DNA of 64,000 nt from Reticulitermes speratus (GCA_021186555.1 JAJKFL010000013.1:16671243-16735242), one strand, 5' to 3'. Counted from the first letter of the stretch, positions 46,020 through 57,940 are shown. The notes: generated by a model not told the origin, from the letters alone. Numbers and translations: made by a program.

Positions 46020-48190
46020 ACATATCCGCGGTCTTGTGTACCATTTTGTGATATGCTGGTTTTTTACGCTGACTAGTTTTCTGTCCTCGCCTAGCTTCCA
46101 AGCCGGGGGACCACTCCTTGTCGGCTGTTCGCTACTGCTGATTTCGTGTACAAGGTATTCGCTAGATACGGAGGCAGTCTTCTCCATTCGCAACCTGACG
46201 ACGTGCGGCCTACTTAACATGGGTTTCGAGACGTACCAACCAACAGAAAAAAGCCTAACGTCCTTTCTATCCATTTAGCCATTTCTTTGTACGAAATACA
46301 TCTCTGGGCTATAACACCGATACCTTATAACTGTAACGGTAATTATCCTTACGTTAATGAATTTCCTGTCTTGGCTGACGGCCTCAGCTGGACTGCTGCA
46401 AGTGGCAGTGTGTTCTGTTGGGATGGAAGAAGTTTGGTTGATTGGAGGTACTCTATGGTCTGGGGTTTGAACGCACAGAAACTCGGTCGTCTCAGTATCT
46501 TTGTGACATAGGAGGAGAGTCACTTCGGCTGACGGCCTCCTTGAATGGTGGGAGGAGGCGCAAACTGCCTTCCGTCGTTTGAGTACACACTGGCAAACCA
46601 GAAATTCATGTCACATCCGTATGTACATTAGACCCTTACTGAGCAGCACGCATTTTCACTTTACCTTATTCTCCTTTTCTCATAGCTTCTTTCTTTTTAT
46701 ATTATCAATACCTCTTTTGACAATGGATTTCCGTGTGTGACACTACTTCAGGAATACCAACAGTGCGGACCAAATTGTATGAAGAATAAACAACAAATAT
46801 TTAGTCATGTTTGCTGTCAATTCTTGTTGTTCACTTAAGTTTCTGCGGCAAACACTTTGTGTTTATTACTAGCTTTTATAATTATTAAATTATAATCTTT
46901 TTCTATGTTCCCCACACACACACTGATGAATTTCAAAGGAAGAGGTCTTCCTCATAAGTACTTCCCGAAAAGTCTTGCTAATTGATAGAGGCATATAGTA
47001 GCAACGCAGCCGCACTATTTTAGACGTGTCGGTTACTGATCTGGTTGATGTACACGGTTAATTCTTTTCTGCATAGTGTAAGAAACATATCTGGTTTCTT
47101 CAGCTGGAGGTAACCTAGGTTCAGGCCCCTGAGACAGATCCATCTGTGTAAAAGGAGCAGAGGCAAACGTCAGAATCAAGTGAATCAGAATATAATTTTG
47201 AATTTTTAAAGAGCGATTAGCATAGGACACAACTGGCGGGGGGTAAAATTTATTTGTGGAACGAAGTGCACTACCTTGGCATTTACCTCACGCGTTTGGG
47301 AAATCACAAGTAACTTCAGGCTCAGAGCTTAAATCGTAGTTGGAAGCGACGGGTGTAAAATGGACTCTTCAAACTTTCTTCTCTATTAAACGACTTTCTA
47401 TTGATATTGTATGAACTGACTGACAGAAACAACAAAAATAAACAGGATAGCCGGCCCCAAGCCGAAAATCGACATTAGTAATAATGACTCGGTTTAGACT
47501 ATATTGACACTATGTTGTTGCCACCTGATGACCGATCACATTACGTTTCAAACTGAGAGATACTGTACTACAGATTTGGCAACCTGCCTCTTTAGTTATA
47601 ACTAGGCCATCACACAAGAAATTATGAGCCAAGCAGCGGCACTAACGTATTAGCAGTTACAAGTTAACAAGCTCACGGAGGAAACTACTGACGTCACAAA
47701 ACACAATAGCCATGCTATTTGTGTTTGTGGACGTACTGCTAGTTATGTAGATGGAAATACAAGAAGGCACACGAGAAATACTTTTTGGCAGTAAAAAATA
47801 CCTTAAATTCTCTAGTCATAGCAAAAAAGAATTAGGTCTGGGACGGAATATATGTCTGCGTTGTTGTGTGTCGTTTTGTGATGGGACCAGTCCGCAGTCA
47901 GTTGATTCCCACCGAATGTACGATATATTAGATGAACAGAAATTTATATTTTGCTATGTAAAACGGTAGAGATGATCGATGGAGAAAAAGATAAATAAGA
48001 GAGTGAGTAAGCAAAAACTGTGTGACAATTACTTTTTCCTTATATTTCACAGAATATAGATCACGTCATAAAATGTTTCAAACAAAATATAGTAATTCTA
48101 GTCACATAACATAGTTTTGTGTGAAAATTGGTGAAGTTCAACTTGAATTTGTGTTCAAATAGGGTTGTTCTTCTACCGATAGTAAATTCA
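46020..48190. other. Unassigned DNA, probable old repeat at 46030-46560
   Basis: Both strands of 46030-46560 are unusually open (frames 46036-46278 and 46287-46511 plus; 46274-45939 and 46523-46275 minus). I have a vague memory of similar peptides recurring in cockroach predictions, so a repeat is more likely than a gene. No second copy was found in this window. The rest to 48190 holds nothing I can name. Confidence 0.25.
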
Positions 48191-48195
48191 ACCTA

Positions 48196-48356
48196 TAACA
48201 TGCCATAAAGTCACAGAAGGGTGTTACAGATATAGTTCTATCATTCGCTACGTAGGGATGGGCGATCAGTGCCACGCCCCGGCCGCTTTACCTTCGGGAA
48301 AGATCCCCAGTACCTATTCTACAGGAGGCTGGGTGGGCCTCGGGGCCGGTCTGGAC
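48196..48356 (-). mobile_element. tRNA-derived SINE, family B (copy 2, head missing)
   Basis: Keeps the body blocks in the family order (AACATGCCATAAAGTCACAG, CCACGCCCCGGCCGCTTTAC, ACAGGAGGCTGGGTGGGCCT) but stops at CCGGTCTGGAC, before the tRNA-like head present in the other two copies. This is a 5' truncation on its own strand. Confidence 0.75.
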
Positions 48357-49170
48357 ATACCAATAGTACGTAATAAAATTAAAACCGTCAGGTAAATTTC
48401 ACCAGGCTTAATAAACATGTGTTCATTAGTTCTTAGAAACAAAACATTCGGACGGACACGTCCGTTTCTTAATGCTTTTGTTCTTTTCCAATTCGTCATA
48501 ATAAAGCATAAATATTTTCTGTAATCCGGTGTCTACTTTACTCAAAGCTGTAAACGAAAGCTGGCAAATTAAACTAAATCTACAAGAAATACAACAATGC
48601 AGGTATAGTGTTTGTAGGGAATTTGGAATGAGGCTAACAAAGGTATTGTGTTTGAAGGAAATTTAGACTTGAACGAACGGAGGGAACGAAAAAATTGCTT
48701 ATACCCTTCATGTAAAATTATTGTGTCTACTGAGTGAGGTTGAGGTACATCGACATGCAGCACGTGTCAGAAAAATTCCAAAAGCACAGAAGATTTTGGT
48801 TCGAAAACGTAATGGCTTTTCACGTGACCACATTTTGAGTGAAAGTGGTTTTTAAAATGTACCTTAAAAGACTGTTTAATACGTACTGAATGGCCTCACA
48901 ATAGATTACAAAAACTCGAGTTTCTAGTGACGATGAAAGGTGAAGTTCCTGGAACACATGATTAACCACACATTGCTCAACTAACGAAGTGTGTGCATAA
49001 TCACTGTTATATTGCAAAGGTCGATCGAACAAATTGCTTGTCTCAACCCATAAATGAGGTTACGAAGTCAAACGAACTAAACGATAGCAAAGTTTTCCAC
49101 ATCTGATCTACACGCTCTCTGAAGCTGCAGCTGCGTTTGCATGATGACTGCTTCGTTGTGCAACCGCAGT

Positions 49171-49340
49171 AGAAGGCAGTCCACATTCTTACGTCCTACT
49201 GCCCCCAGAAATGCACCCTCGAGGATTTATGGCTTGCAAATAAAAAAAGATTTGACGTAGCCCAATACTGGGCAAAAAATCTTTAATTTAATGGTCCGGA
49301 CACGATAAAGAAAGAAAGAAGGCAGTCCACATTCTTACGT
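49171..49340 (+). mobile_element. Short LINE/SINE 3' fragment with 24-bp perfect target-site duplication
   Basis: The 24 bases 49171-49194 are repeated exactly at 49317-49340 (core GGCAGTCCACATTCTTACGT). Between them lie 122 bases that start with CCTACTGCCCCCAGAAATGC, include GTAGCCCAATACTGGGCAAA and ATCTTTAATTTAATGGTCCG, and end in a (GAAA)n tail. This is the signature of a severely 5'-truncated retroposed copy on the plus strand. The parent family is not identified here. Confidence 0.85.
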
Positions 49341-50229
49341 ACTTTACTTTCCTGGAGAGAGTTCGCGAAGCGGAATTTCGGAAAGTAAGTCACTCTCACA
49401 AAAGTTGTAGGTTAAATTTTGGGGTTACATTCAAAAGAGATCAAAACAAGTTAGGAAACAACAATTTTATTGCTTAAAAACAAATCATACAAACAGCGGA
49501 AACATATTAATCGTAGATAGTTACTTAAAGCGTAAAAATTTACTAAAAACCAACACAAATTTGTCATGTAAAGAATACTATGAACACAAACAATTTGTTG
49601 CTTCCGTCTTTTCTCCTCGTTTAAATTACTCTAAGCTATACGTTTCTGGAAGATTTCGAGTGAGCGACTGCCCTTTCAGTTGACGACCCAAGCAGAAGAC
49701 ATGCGCTTCATTACAAGTGTTTGTATAAGGGAAATTTTGTAATGTGACTTTGCGTAAAGCGAGGACTGTTTGTGTTTGCAATATATGCAGCTTGTACTGA
49801 CTGAAGCCTAAGAAGAAATTGACCATCTAAAAATCTCGCCTTTTACGAGACAAGTAAAAGAAATCGGATATCTCTTCTTTTACTAGGTAAATGCAAAAAC
49901 ACGACATCTCGCCGTCTACGAGATTCTGACATTTATGAGATAAGTACAAGCCAGACAGGCCGGAAAAACAGTTAACGATCTAAGATATGTATCAACCCAC
50001 GCGAAAAACAAAAGAAAGTAGTGACTGCGTTTAGAATGTATTGGTACTATTCACGAACAATAAGAACAATAGGTACAATGGGACAATAAGAAGCAAAGGA
50101 GCCAGAAGTGTTGCGTTTTGCGAACGGTTCCTAACTTCTTAACACAGAGACTGTGTTTGTCAATCTCTATCATAATTCCTTATTGGCTAACTACTTATTA
50201 TGAATATTTAAGTGATAGAATAGTTGAGC

Positions 50230-50534
50230 AATTACATGACTGACGAACCAAATAATGTCCAGACTGATTGTCTGTTTACAGTGTTTGTTAATTGACTGTT
50301 TGTCAAATCGATTGATTGAAAAAATTCAGTAATTGGGTAACTGGCTGAATGGCTGATTGAAAGCTGGTTGGATGGAATAACCGATTGAGTGCGTGACCCA
50401 TTGGCTGACTGGTGAACTAACCGATTATAAGGTAAAGTGATTTATTGCTTGGGTAATTGATGAAGTAACGACTTGACTTTTTGTCAAAAACTACTGTCAA
50501 AGACTGCTTTACTAACTCATTGAGCAATACATGA
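50230..50534. repeat. Low-complexity (GATT/GACT)-rich degenerate repeat
   Basis: Many near repeats of TTGATTGA, GGCTGATTGA, TTGACTG and CTGACTGG over about 300 bases. It looks like an old tetranucleotide-type satellite that has decayed. No fixed unit can be set. Confidence 0.5.
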
Positions 50535-50549
50535 CTAAGTTGGGTAAGG

Positions 50550-50835
50550 TAAAGGTAAAGTTCATCCTAAAATAGGCCATGAAGGCCCAGAGAGGGAGTA
50601 GAGGTAGGCCTATAGGTCTTTCTTTAACCTCGGCGCTAGATGGGGTGGGTGGTCAACGCCACGCCCCGGCCGCTTTACCCCCTGGGATGACCCGGTACCC
50701 ATTGTATAGGAGGATGGGTGGGCCCCAGTGCCGGACTGAACGGGCGCAGAAAATCTCGCCCCCTCCGGAATTCAATCCCCGGACCGTCCAGCTCGTAGCG
50801 AGTCGCTATACCGACTACGCTATCCCGGCCCACGT
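50550..50835 (-). mobile_element. tRNA-derived SINE, family B (copy 3, full length)
   Basis: On the minus strand it starts GGGCCGGGATAGCGTAGTCG (A box region), B box GGGGATTGAATTCC, then GGCGAGATTTTCTGCGCCCG, the shared body and a (CTTTACC)n-type tail at 50550-50565. An imperfect 15-base direct repeat flanks it: 50535-50549 (CTAAGTTGGGTAAGG) and 50836-50850 (CTAGGTTGGGTCAGG), two mismatches. This is the most complete copy. Confidence 0.9.
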
Positions 50836-51682
50836 CTAGGTTGGGTCAGGACCGAATTCAGCGGTGCGTTTTACTACGAACAGTTTTGGAACATTTGAGT
50901 TCTGTTACCGGAGAATTGGTGAAATTTGTATGTGTTTGTGATCCTTGCATATGGGCCTGATTTATTAACTGAAAATTTCACTGTTATGGTGATTTAGAAA
51001 CATTCTGCTCCAACAGGAAGCTTACAATTTCGATTAAAGTGACAGGGCATATACTGAAATGCGAATTGTGCTGCGATATGGCGAATGAAATGGCTAACTA
51101 ATTATTTTGGGATTTTTAATAAGTCTGTAGGTTATATACATATAACGTACATACACAGGGAGATATATAATATGCAATGTTTTGCCCTGGTAAATACGTG
51201 CATACTCCTATGCCTTGACAGTCGTGTATATTTTAGTATTGCCAGATAACTTCTGGTAATAACTGCCACATTCCAACTCAGTCACAATCTCCGCAGTTAA
51301 CGGTTAAATAAAGAAAGAATTAAAACAAAAGCAAACACGTGCATTCCAGTTATCCATAAGGAAATACACGCTGCGTGGGACATGGAGCATACTATGGACA
51401 GACTTTTTGAAACTGTTTATGTATGTAATGTTAACCTTGTCCAGCAGTGTGCAGTGTTGTACCAAACGGCGTTCAGGCGAAAGAGTTATAAGTATAAACT
51501 TTATTATACCAACACTAAATGAATGTGTCGCTTTATTGCTCCTTTGAAAACCCCCCTAAAAGGACGTTTAGTTTATGAATATGCAATGCATTTTGTTAGC
51601 TTGCTCGGTTAACATTTTAGACTACACTTTAATTGTTATATTCACTTTACAGATGTTTTGTAATGCACTTACGCGTTTTCGT

Positions 51683-52174
51683 ACTGAATATTATATACTG
51701 AGCTTATATAGTGTTCTCATGATGAATGTTATGTACTGCATTTGTATTTTTAGTGTTGTGATGAATGTTATATACTGAGTCCATATCGTTAATATTCCCG
51801 TAATGAAGGTTATATACTGCACATACGTCTTTAATGTTCTCGTGATGAATGTTATATACCTATTGCAATTTGACTGCAATATTATCGTGATGGCTGTCTG
51901 ACGGTGCCCTGATTTATCGTGTAATCGTAATGTATGTTCTATATTGCACTTGGATTGTAATATTCTTATAACGGATGTTCTATACTGCATTTAAATTGTT
52001 ATACTATTTTGATAGTTTTTTAAGGCACTTTGATTGCTATTTTTATCAAGATAGATGTTCTATGTTGCACTCAGATTGTTATGCAACCAGGATGGATATT
52101 CCGTACTATACTTCGAGTGTTTTGTCGTAATGGATGTTCCATGCTGTACTTGAATTATTATGTTACACTTTTAG
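51683..52174. repeat. ~41-bp degenerate tandem array, about 12 units
   Basis: The unit has the form TGATGAATGTTATATACTGC followed by about 20 bases ending near TTCTCG. Early units keep ATGTTATATACTG; later units drift to ATGTTCTATACTGCA with GATTGTTAT. Unit length varies from 38 to 45. The minus-strand open frame 51990-51691, with repeated YITFIT/QYITFI, is a by-product of the array. Confidence 0.85.
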
Positions 52175-52574
52175 ATAGTCTTACTGATTCACCCCACTCC
52201 ACTTGACTCATACAGTGTGGCAGCATATACAGCAATTCTGTGAAAAACAAATGGATGTGTCATTGCACCATCTTTGTGAGAGACTCCATCTGACTCGACT
52301 TTCGATACGGTTAGAATTCCAGCAACCTTAGTAAGTTATGTCTTCCTACAAATATGTTTAAAATAGCACCTGGTGGTGACTGGATTGAACTGTGTGTGAT
52401 TATGACTGGTTAAGAGTAGGGAGCCTTGTGTTAGCATTCTTGAAGCTTCAAGTTATGATACCTTAGATCTGATTAATGTAATTTGTTGTTCGTAATAATT
52501 TGTGTGCGGCAATAAATCATTTGGACCTAAGAAGGTGAAGTAGACAAGTGGATGATTTAGGGCAGGGGTGCAAA

Positions 52575-52870
52575 ATGTTTGCAAATATCTAGGAGCCACC
52601 TCAAAATTCTAGGCGCCAGAAATGTGCCATACAGCAAGTTCCAAACTGAGGACCCATATGTATTTAGCGCCATCGTACAAGTTTATTCGCTCGGGCGACC
52701 TGGTGCCGGGGATTTGTGCGTCCCTAATTTAAGGTATTACATAACCCCGGACTTAGTAATTTTTATAAAATACTTACTGTTTTTAGAAATCTGGGAGCCT
52801 CAACCTCCTGGAACCGTAAGGGCCTGTCGAGTCCTGTAATGGGATTGCTTTACCTTTGCTTTTACTTACT
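52575..52870 (+). mobile_element. Possible SINE with (CTTTACC)-like tail
   Basis: A block of moderate GC, from CTAGGAGCCACCTCAAAATT through CGGGCGACCTGGTGCCGGGG to GGGCCTGTCGAGTCCTGTAA, ends in TTGCTTTACCTTTGCTTTTA, which resembles the family B tail. I see no tRNA-like head and no flanking duplication. Confidence 0.3.
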
Positions 52871-52964
52871 GTTTTAATACAGGGGAATACAACAAACCTC
52901 GAAATATAGCTGAAATCTAGCGACCAGTGTTGCACCAGAAAAGTTTTGGAATAAGGTCACATGG

Positions 52965-53095
52965 GAGATACAGAAATATTTAGGAGAATAACACTAAAAT
53001 GGGTCTTAGGGTGAGGGTTATGGGAGTGGCTCAGGATAGCGTTGGTATTAGCGATGTTGAACTTTCAGGTTCTAGTACCAGAGGGATGGTTTTAG
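52965..53095 (+). mobile_element. Dispersed LINE family, plus scrap
   Basis: GAGAATAACACTAAAATGGG and TGGCTCAGGATAGCGTTGG, then CTTTCAGGTTCTAG follow the WEDNIKMDL...AQDRDRW...LRVP segment of the best copy with many substitutions. A related TTTGGACCTAAGAAG piece lies at 52521-52536. Confidence 0.5.
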
Positions 53096-55054
53096 TAGTT
53101 ATTTAGTGTTTAGTTATTGTACTTATTTGAGTAGTTTATTAAATAAAATGTCCCTGCAATAACTGCAAATGTAAAGTCAAAATAGCTTTTGTTAACTTTC
53201 GGTCGGGGACCTCTGAAATGCTGTATGGACAAGCGGCACAACGGCACGTTGGAAATTACTTTTTCTTTTGTCATCTCCATGGCTCGTGAAATACGTCATT
53301 GATGAGCAAAATGTATTGTCTGTGATCACGTTCTTCGTGTTGCGAAGTTACACGCCAGTGAAATTAAACTTACGTGGCAATAACCTAATAAGGCACACTG
53401 CAGTGTCACCGTAGCTTTCTGACTCACGCTTAAATAAAATACTTTTATTTTTTAGTGTGACCTTTTTGTGACCTGTTGGACTTGTAATTTGGTTATATTT
53501 ATAATTACCGGTTATATGATAAGCGGTAGAAAAGTAAATGTGGCTTTTACCTTAATTTTTTGTGAGGCTGTGTATGTGGTTGTGTTAGTCATGTTCATTA
53601 CATTCTTACTGAAATCCATGCTAAGAGTTGCTTATCTGATGCTCATCATACGATCATCTCTGCGGCTTTACCTCGTCATTCCATCTGAATACCAGAACAG
53701 CAGCCTGCCCATAATTGTTCAGTGCCCAGGATCTGTTTCATTTCACTGTGCAGGTTGCCATCTCCACTCTTTTAACAATAAATAACCTCTCAAATATATA
53801 TAAGTTTTTTAAAACAAATTTACACTCTAATGTCGTAAGGAACACGATTTGTTGGAGATCTTTGGTCCTCTGGGGTGTTACGCAGCGCTGATAGGTAGTT
53901 GTTTCTTAAACACATGAAAAGCATCTACTTTTATGACACATGTATACTTCGCCAGATTAATTAAGAATATTTTAGGGATTTTGTTTGCATGTCCTGAGTT
54001 TAAGCCTCGTGACATTTCCATTCGCCAGACATCTCTTTCTCTCTTTACTGCCGCCTTGAAAGCTGCAGTGTGTGACGAAGGCCATTTCATCTATCTGCAA
54101 CATGCAGGCACTGGTATGAGCAAGACTGGAAATTTCCACGATCACATTCCCCCTACCTTCCAGCATCATAACCCCCTACCTCGCAAAGTGCACATAGTGA
54201 CGTACAAAATAATCCTATTTTGCGATTTGAAAAGAGTTCGCGCACGTGTTGAGGCATGCCACTTGATTACCTAGAACTGTCTCCTGCCCTAGGCGTAAAT
54301 AGATCAACTAGGCAGCTTACGTATTTAACGACTTCTGTTAAGTACGTACGCTGCCTCGGAGATACTGTATGTCAAGATTCCAGTTCACTTACACAACTAT
54401 TCTACAAAGAACTTTCTACATTTTACTACTTGACTCTTTTACGCCATGTTAATCATGTATAAAAATGGCTAATTTAATTTTATGCAATATTATTTGATAT
54501 TAGCAGTTCCCTGATGTTGATCCCTTGTGGATTGAAACATGTAGGAATATTCAATGTGATATTATAATATAAATGTCTAAGGAAGAACATTGTGCATTTT
54601 GCTGGTTGAGTGTTGTGAATTGGTAATCGAGAATGCACGGAATGAACAATACGAAGTTTACGCGACGTTAAGACGCCAACTGACGGGACCTAGGCAAAGT
54701 AGTATGTAGTATATGTAGTGTAATATTGATACTGATTAAGAAAAAGACTTCGAAAACATATTTTACAGCCTAAATGTCTGTCAGGAGCTTTCGGAACTTA
54801 ACACAGTTTGACCTGTTCACGTAGGCTAGCCTAAGTGTCGTCGCTTTATCAGTGCAGTTCTGCAGGCTACATCATTGTTACCCACAAAAATACAGTACAA
54901 TAGGGTACCTAAATGCTAAATCCAAGTTTCTACACACAAAGAATTCGGAATCGCTGTCCAGTTGCTCTGGCGGTTCAGGCGAGCAGGTCGGTTACTGCGG
55001 GGGCTAGTTGACCGATTTGAATGACGGAGGGGTCACTGTGATTGCGTAGTCACA
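53096..55054. other. Gene-poor DNA with a foldback X half-arm
   Basis: The only recognised item is a single arm of foldback family X at about 53863-53898 (GGTCCTCTGGGGTGTTACGC). The last ~120 bases before 55055 are CpG-richer and may be a promoter or 5' UTR for the open frame there. Confidence 0.35.
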
Positions 55055-55294
55055 ATGTCTATTCCGACGTGGACTCGAGAAACTGCGTCTGTTTTCGAGC
55101 AAGCTAGCGACATGCTGTGTTATGTCTTAACGCTCACAGCCGATGATTATCTTCACCGTCTGAATAATATGACCTTGGAATGTTGTACTGCTTTGCACGA
55201 AGCTCGAGAAGAATACGTTAGATTTAATAGCAGATTTTCTAAAGATAATGTGTCTAAAAATTCGTCGTCTGAAACGCAAATCAGTTTTAGGTAG
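55055..55294 (+). CDS. Possible small protein or first coding exon, 79 codons, unrecognised
   Basis: Open frame from MSIPTWTRETASVFEQASDM to TAG at 55292-55294. Its composition is balanced and non-repetitive, with a central part (LTADDYLHRLNNMTLECCTA) that could be helical. ATG context is CACAATGT. Upstream DNA is CpG-rich. The end reads TTTTAGGTAGAT, which could be a splice donor, so this may be the first exon of a plus-strand gene rather than a complete one. I do not recognise the family. A SINE sits 32 bases after the stop. Confidence 0.35.
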   Translation: MSIPTWTRETASVFEQASDMLCYVLTLTADDYLHRLNNMTLECCTALHEAREEYVRFNSRFSKDNVSKNSSSETQISFR

Positions 55295-55326
55295 ATTGGA
55301 TAATTTTTAGTGCCTATACATTCGGT

Positions 55327-55590
55327 GCCGATCGCAGTGGCCGCGCGGTCTAAGGCATGGGTCTACGGCCGCTCGCTTACTGGGATTGTGGGTTCGAATC
55401 CCGCCTAGGGCATGGATGTCTGTCTCTTGTGAGTGTTGTGTGTTGTCAGGTAGAGGTCTCTGCGACGGGCTGATCCCTCGTCCAGAGGAGTCCTACCGAG
55501 TGTGGTGTGTCTAAAGAGTGTGTGATCGTGAAGCCTCGAAAAATGAGGCGGCCTAGGCCCCCAAGGGGCTGTCGAGCCATTGAAAAAAAA
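55327..55590 (+). mobile_element. tRNA-derived SINE, family A (copy 3) with target-site duplication
   Basis: Full-length copy: head GCCGATCGCAGTGGCCGCGC, A box GTGGCCGCGCGGTCTAAGGC, B box GTGGGTTCGAATCCC, body as in copy 2, ending CTGTCGAGCCATTG and an A tail. The perfect direct repeat ATACATTCGGT lies at 55316-55326 and 55591-55601. This is the best preserved member and probably recent. Confidence 0.95.
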
Positions 55591-55702
55591 ATACATTCGG
55601 TAAGACAGGAGCAATCTGCATGTAAACAATACGAAATTCTGAGTGTATTAACAAAGGATAGATGACATCTGAGGTTTTCACGGGGGTAATTATGAAGGTG
55701 GT

Positions 55703-55800
55703 TATGTTCAGGGGTTTGACGTTGTGTAGTCAGTCTGGCAGAAGTGAACGTGAATGTCTTCTACCAGACTGCACGGTATTACATCCCAGAGGACAGCAGT
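55703..55800. repeat. Foldback repeat, family X (copy 4, short)
   Basis: The left arm GTTCAGGGGTTTGACGTTGT...CAGTCTGGCAGAAG pairs imperfectly with the right arm CTTCTACCAGACTGCACGG...ATCCCAGAGGAC. Arms are about 38 bases with a loop of about 20. The inner GAAGATGGAGGC core of longer copies is missing. A run of 17 G follows at 55822-55838. Confidence 0.6.
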
Positions 55801-55839
55801 CTTCGAAGAAGGACAACACGAGGGGGGGGGGGGGGGGGA

Positions 55840-57360
55840 GAGCAACACGCTAATTTCAAGTTTACACATGCGCATGTATTATGTGGATATGCTGTTTCAT
55901 GTGTTACATACATAATATGACCGCAGTGCCTTATGTAGTATAATCAATAGTTTTTCTTCACCCGCTGACTTCGCCTTACGAAGCAAATCCCACTTTGAGA
56001 AGCGCAGCTTTAAATGACTTTTTATTAATGGAAGTTATCTCAAGGGAGGGAGTTGGAACAACGGACGGTTTTTCTGCTACCCACAATGTCAATTGTTTTC
56101 TCAGTAAACTGGTCCTGCGAAGACCTCATTTATGCTTAGTAATACAAAGTAGGTGAGTTTTAAAACAAAGAGCTACATGGAAATATCGTTGAGAATCTCT
56201 TTGTTGTGTATAAAATTATTACATATTCTTACCATCATTTAAAATAAGCTGCGGGTCCTGGTCCTCCATCTTACGGTCACACGCCACTTAATAACTTGTA
56301 ACACATGTTGTATCTATATATATATTATATATATATATATATATTATATATATACTTCCCATAAGCCATATCTTCAATCATTGGCAATATTCCTGTGTAT
56401 GACCCTTTACATTAACCTTGTGCACAGTATCAACAATGATAATGATAAATACTTGTCTCTTAATTTAATAGTGCAATAAATTTAAATTATTATCCGATAT
56501 ACTGCTATTATTAGTGCAAGATAATAAGAGAAGACTACTGAATTTTTACAGGGTTTTTTCTCTTTTGCATATCATATCGTTGAATAATTTAAAAAAAAAT
56601 CAACGTTCTAAGTCTTACGTAACATCGGTATCCCTGCAAAAGTACAAAGCCTTAAGTACCAGAACAGGGTAATTTCTATACCCACAACTGTAAGAACGTC
56701 AAACTCGTTATTATTATTATTTTATTATTATTATTGGTAGTTGTGCTGTTAAGCGTGCACGTTAATGAACACCTATTGAATTGAAATGAAGTACTGATTA
56801 GAACATAAATCACAGCCAGCAGGATGTAATACTAAAGTTCGTAAATAATAATAAATAATAATAATAATAATAATAATTTTTTTGTTAGTGTTAGGATATA
56901 ATACTAAAAAAAATCCGGGAACTCGTAATGATTTTCTTTGAAAATAAGTTTGTGGGATGTAGTTTTTAAATAGCCGTGGTTCTCTTTGTTTTCATTATAA
57001 TCTGAAACTTTAATGTATCTCTACTGAAATGTCACAAACTTTGTCGTCCTCAACTTTATAAACACGCCATTACATTAATATTTGGAAGTTTACAGAAAGC
57101 CTGTCTATATTTTTAAGAAATTATTTTAGAAGTCTGTGTTCCAGGACAAAATTAAGGACAGCTTGCCGGCGAATGTATGATAATTGATTTAGTGTAGTTT
57201 ATCCAGTCATGCATTAGTCACAAAATGCGACATTAGACATGTCAAATTCAGTTTACAATATAAATTACAAAACTTATAACATATTTACTTCAATGTAATA
57301 TTTAATAAATAACAGCACTATTTTAAAACAGATAGATATAACTTATTAATCTCACATAGT
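55840..57360. other. Gene-poor DNA with AT-type microsatellites
   Basis: Holds (TA)n at about 56311-56354, (ATT)n at about 56708-56735 and (AAT)n at about 56843-56876. No exon or mobile element was recognised in the rest. Confidence 0.5.
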
Positions 57361-57364
57361 CATA

Positions 57365-57940
57365 TAAACCACATTAAATTAGAATTAAATATATTCTTCC
57401 ACTGAATAAAATGCCTGTTGTAACAGAAAGGATCTCAGCTCTCTTTTAAAGGCTTTGTCTTTGTCCAATTTTTTAATGTAATCTGGAACCTTGTTATACA
57501 GTCTAATTCCTCTATTTATTACACTTTTCCTGAAAAGATCTGTATTGCCGAAATGAACATGTAGATCCAATTTGTTTCGCGTATCATATTTGTGGATTTG
57601 TGCATTTGTTCCGGAGATTGTTTGTGTCATTTAATGTAATATACTATATCAAGTACGTATAAACAAGCAACCTGTGAGTATACTGTAATCCTTAAATATC
57701 TCTCTACAGGACGTATGTTTAAAAACACCACTCATTACTCGCAGAATCCTTTTTTGCAATCTAAATATTTCAATACTTTCATTATCCCCATCCCAAAACA
57801 TTGTACCATATCTCAGGAGTGGCTGAACATTTTCATGATAAACACTTCTTATTATATGTGGGCTCAATGGATAATAGTTGCCTGCTATAACATCATAGAA
57901 GACACTTCTGATCTGCTTATAAATAGAATTAATTTAATGA
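57365..57940 (-). mobile_element. Truncated LINE, reverse transcriptase C-terminal part (CR1/Jockey-like)
   Basis: Two minus-strand frames belong together: 57867-57649 (MSPHIIRSVYHENVQPLLRY, then GTMFWDGDNESIEIFRLQKR and ILRVMSGV) and 57630-57385 (HKYDTRNKLDLHVHFGNTDL ... GIRLYNKVPDYIK ... LLQQAFYSVEEYI). The order and the YSxEEY end are those of a third LINE type, different from the other two in this window. A frameshift near 57640 and the missing catalytic domain mark it as dead. Confidence 0.8.

Noticed and set aside
46036-46511. Two neighbouring plus-strand frames that might form one gene
   Set aside because: Both strands are equally open, there is no family motif, and similar peptides seem to recur in cockroach predictions, so a repeat is more likely.
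51691-51990. 99-codon minus-strand frame with repeated YITFIT
   Set aside because: A by-product of the ~41-bp tandem array, not a repeat protein.
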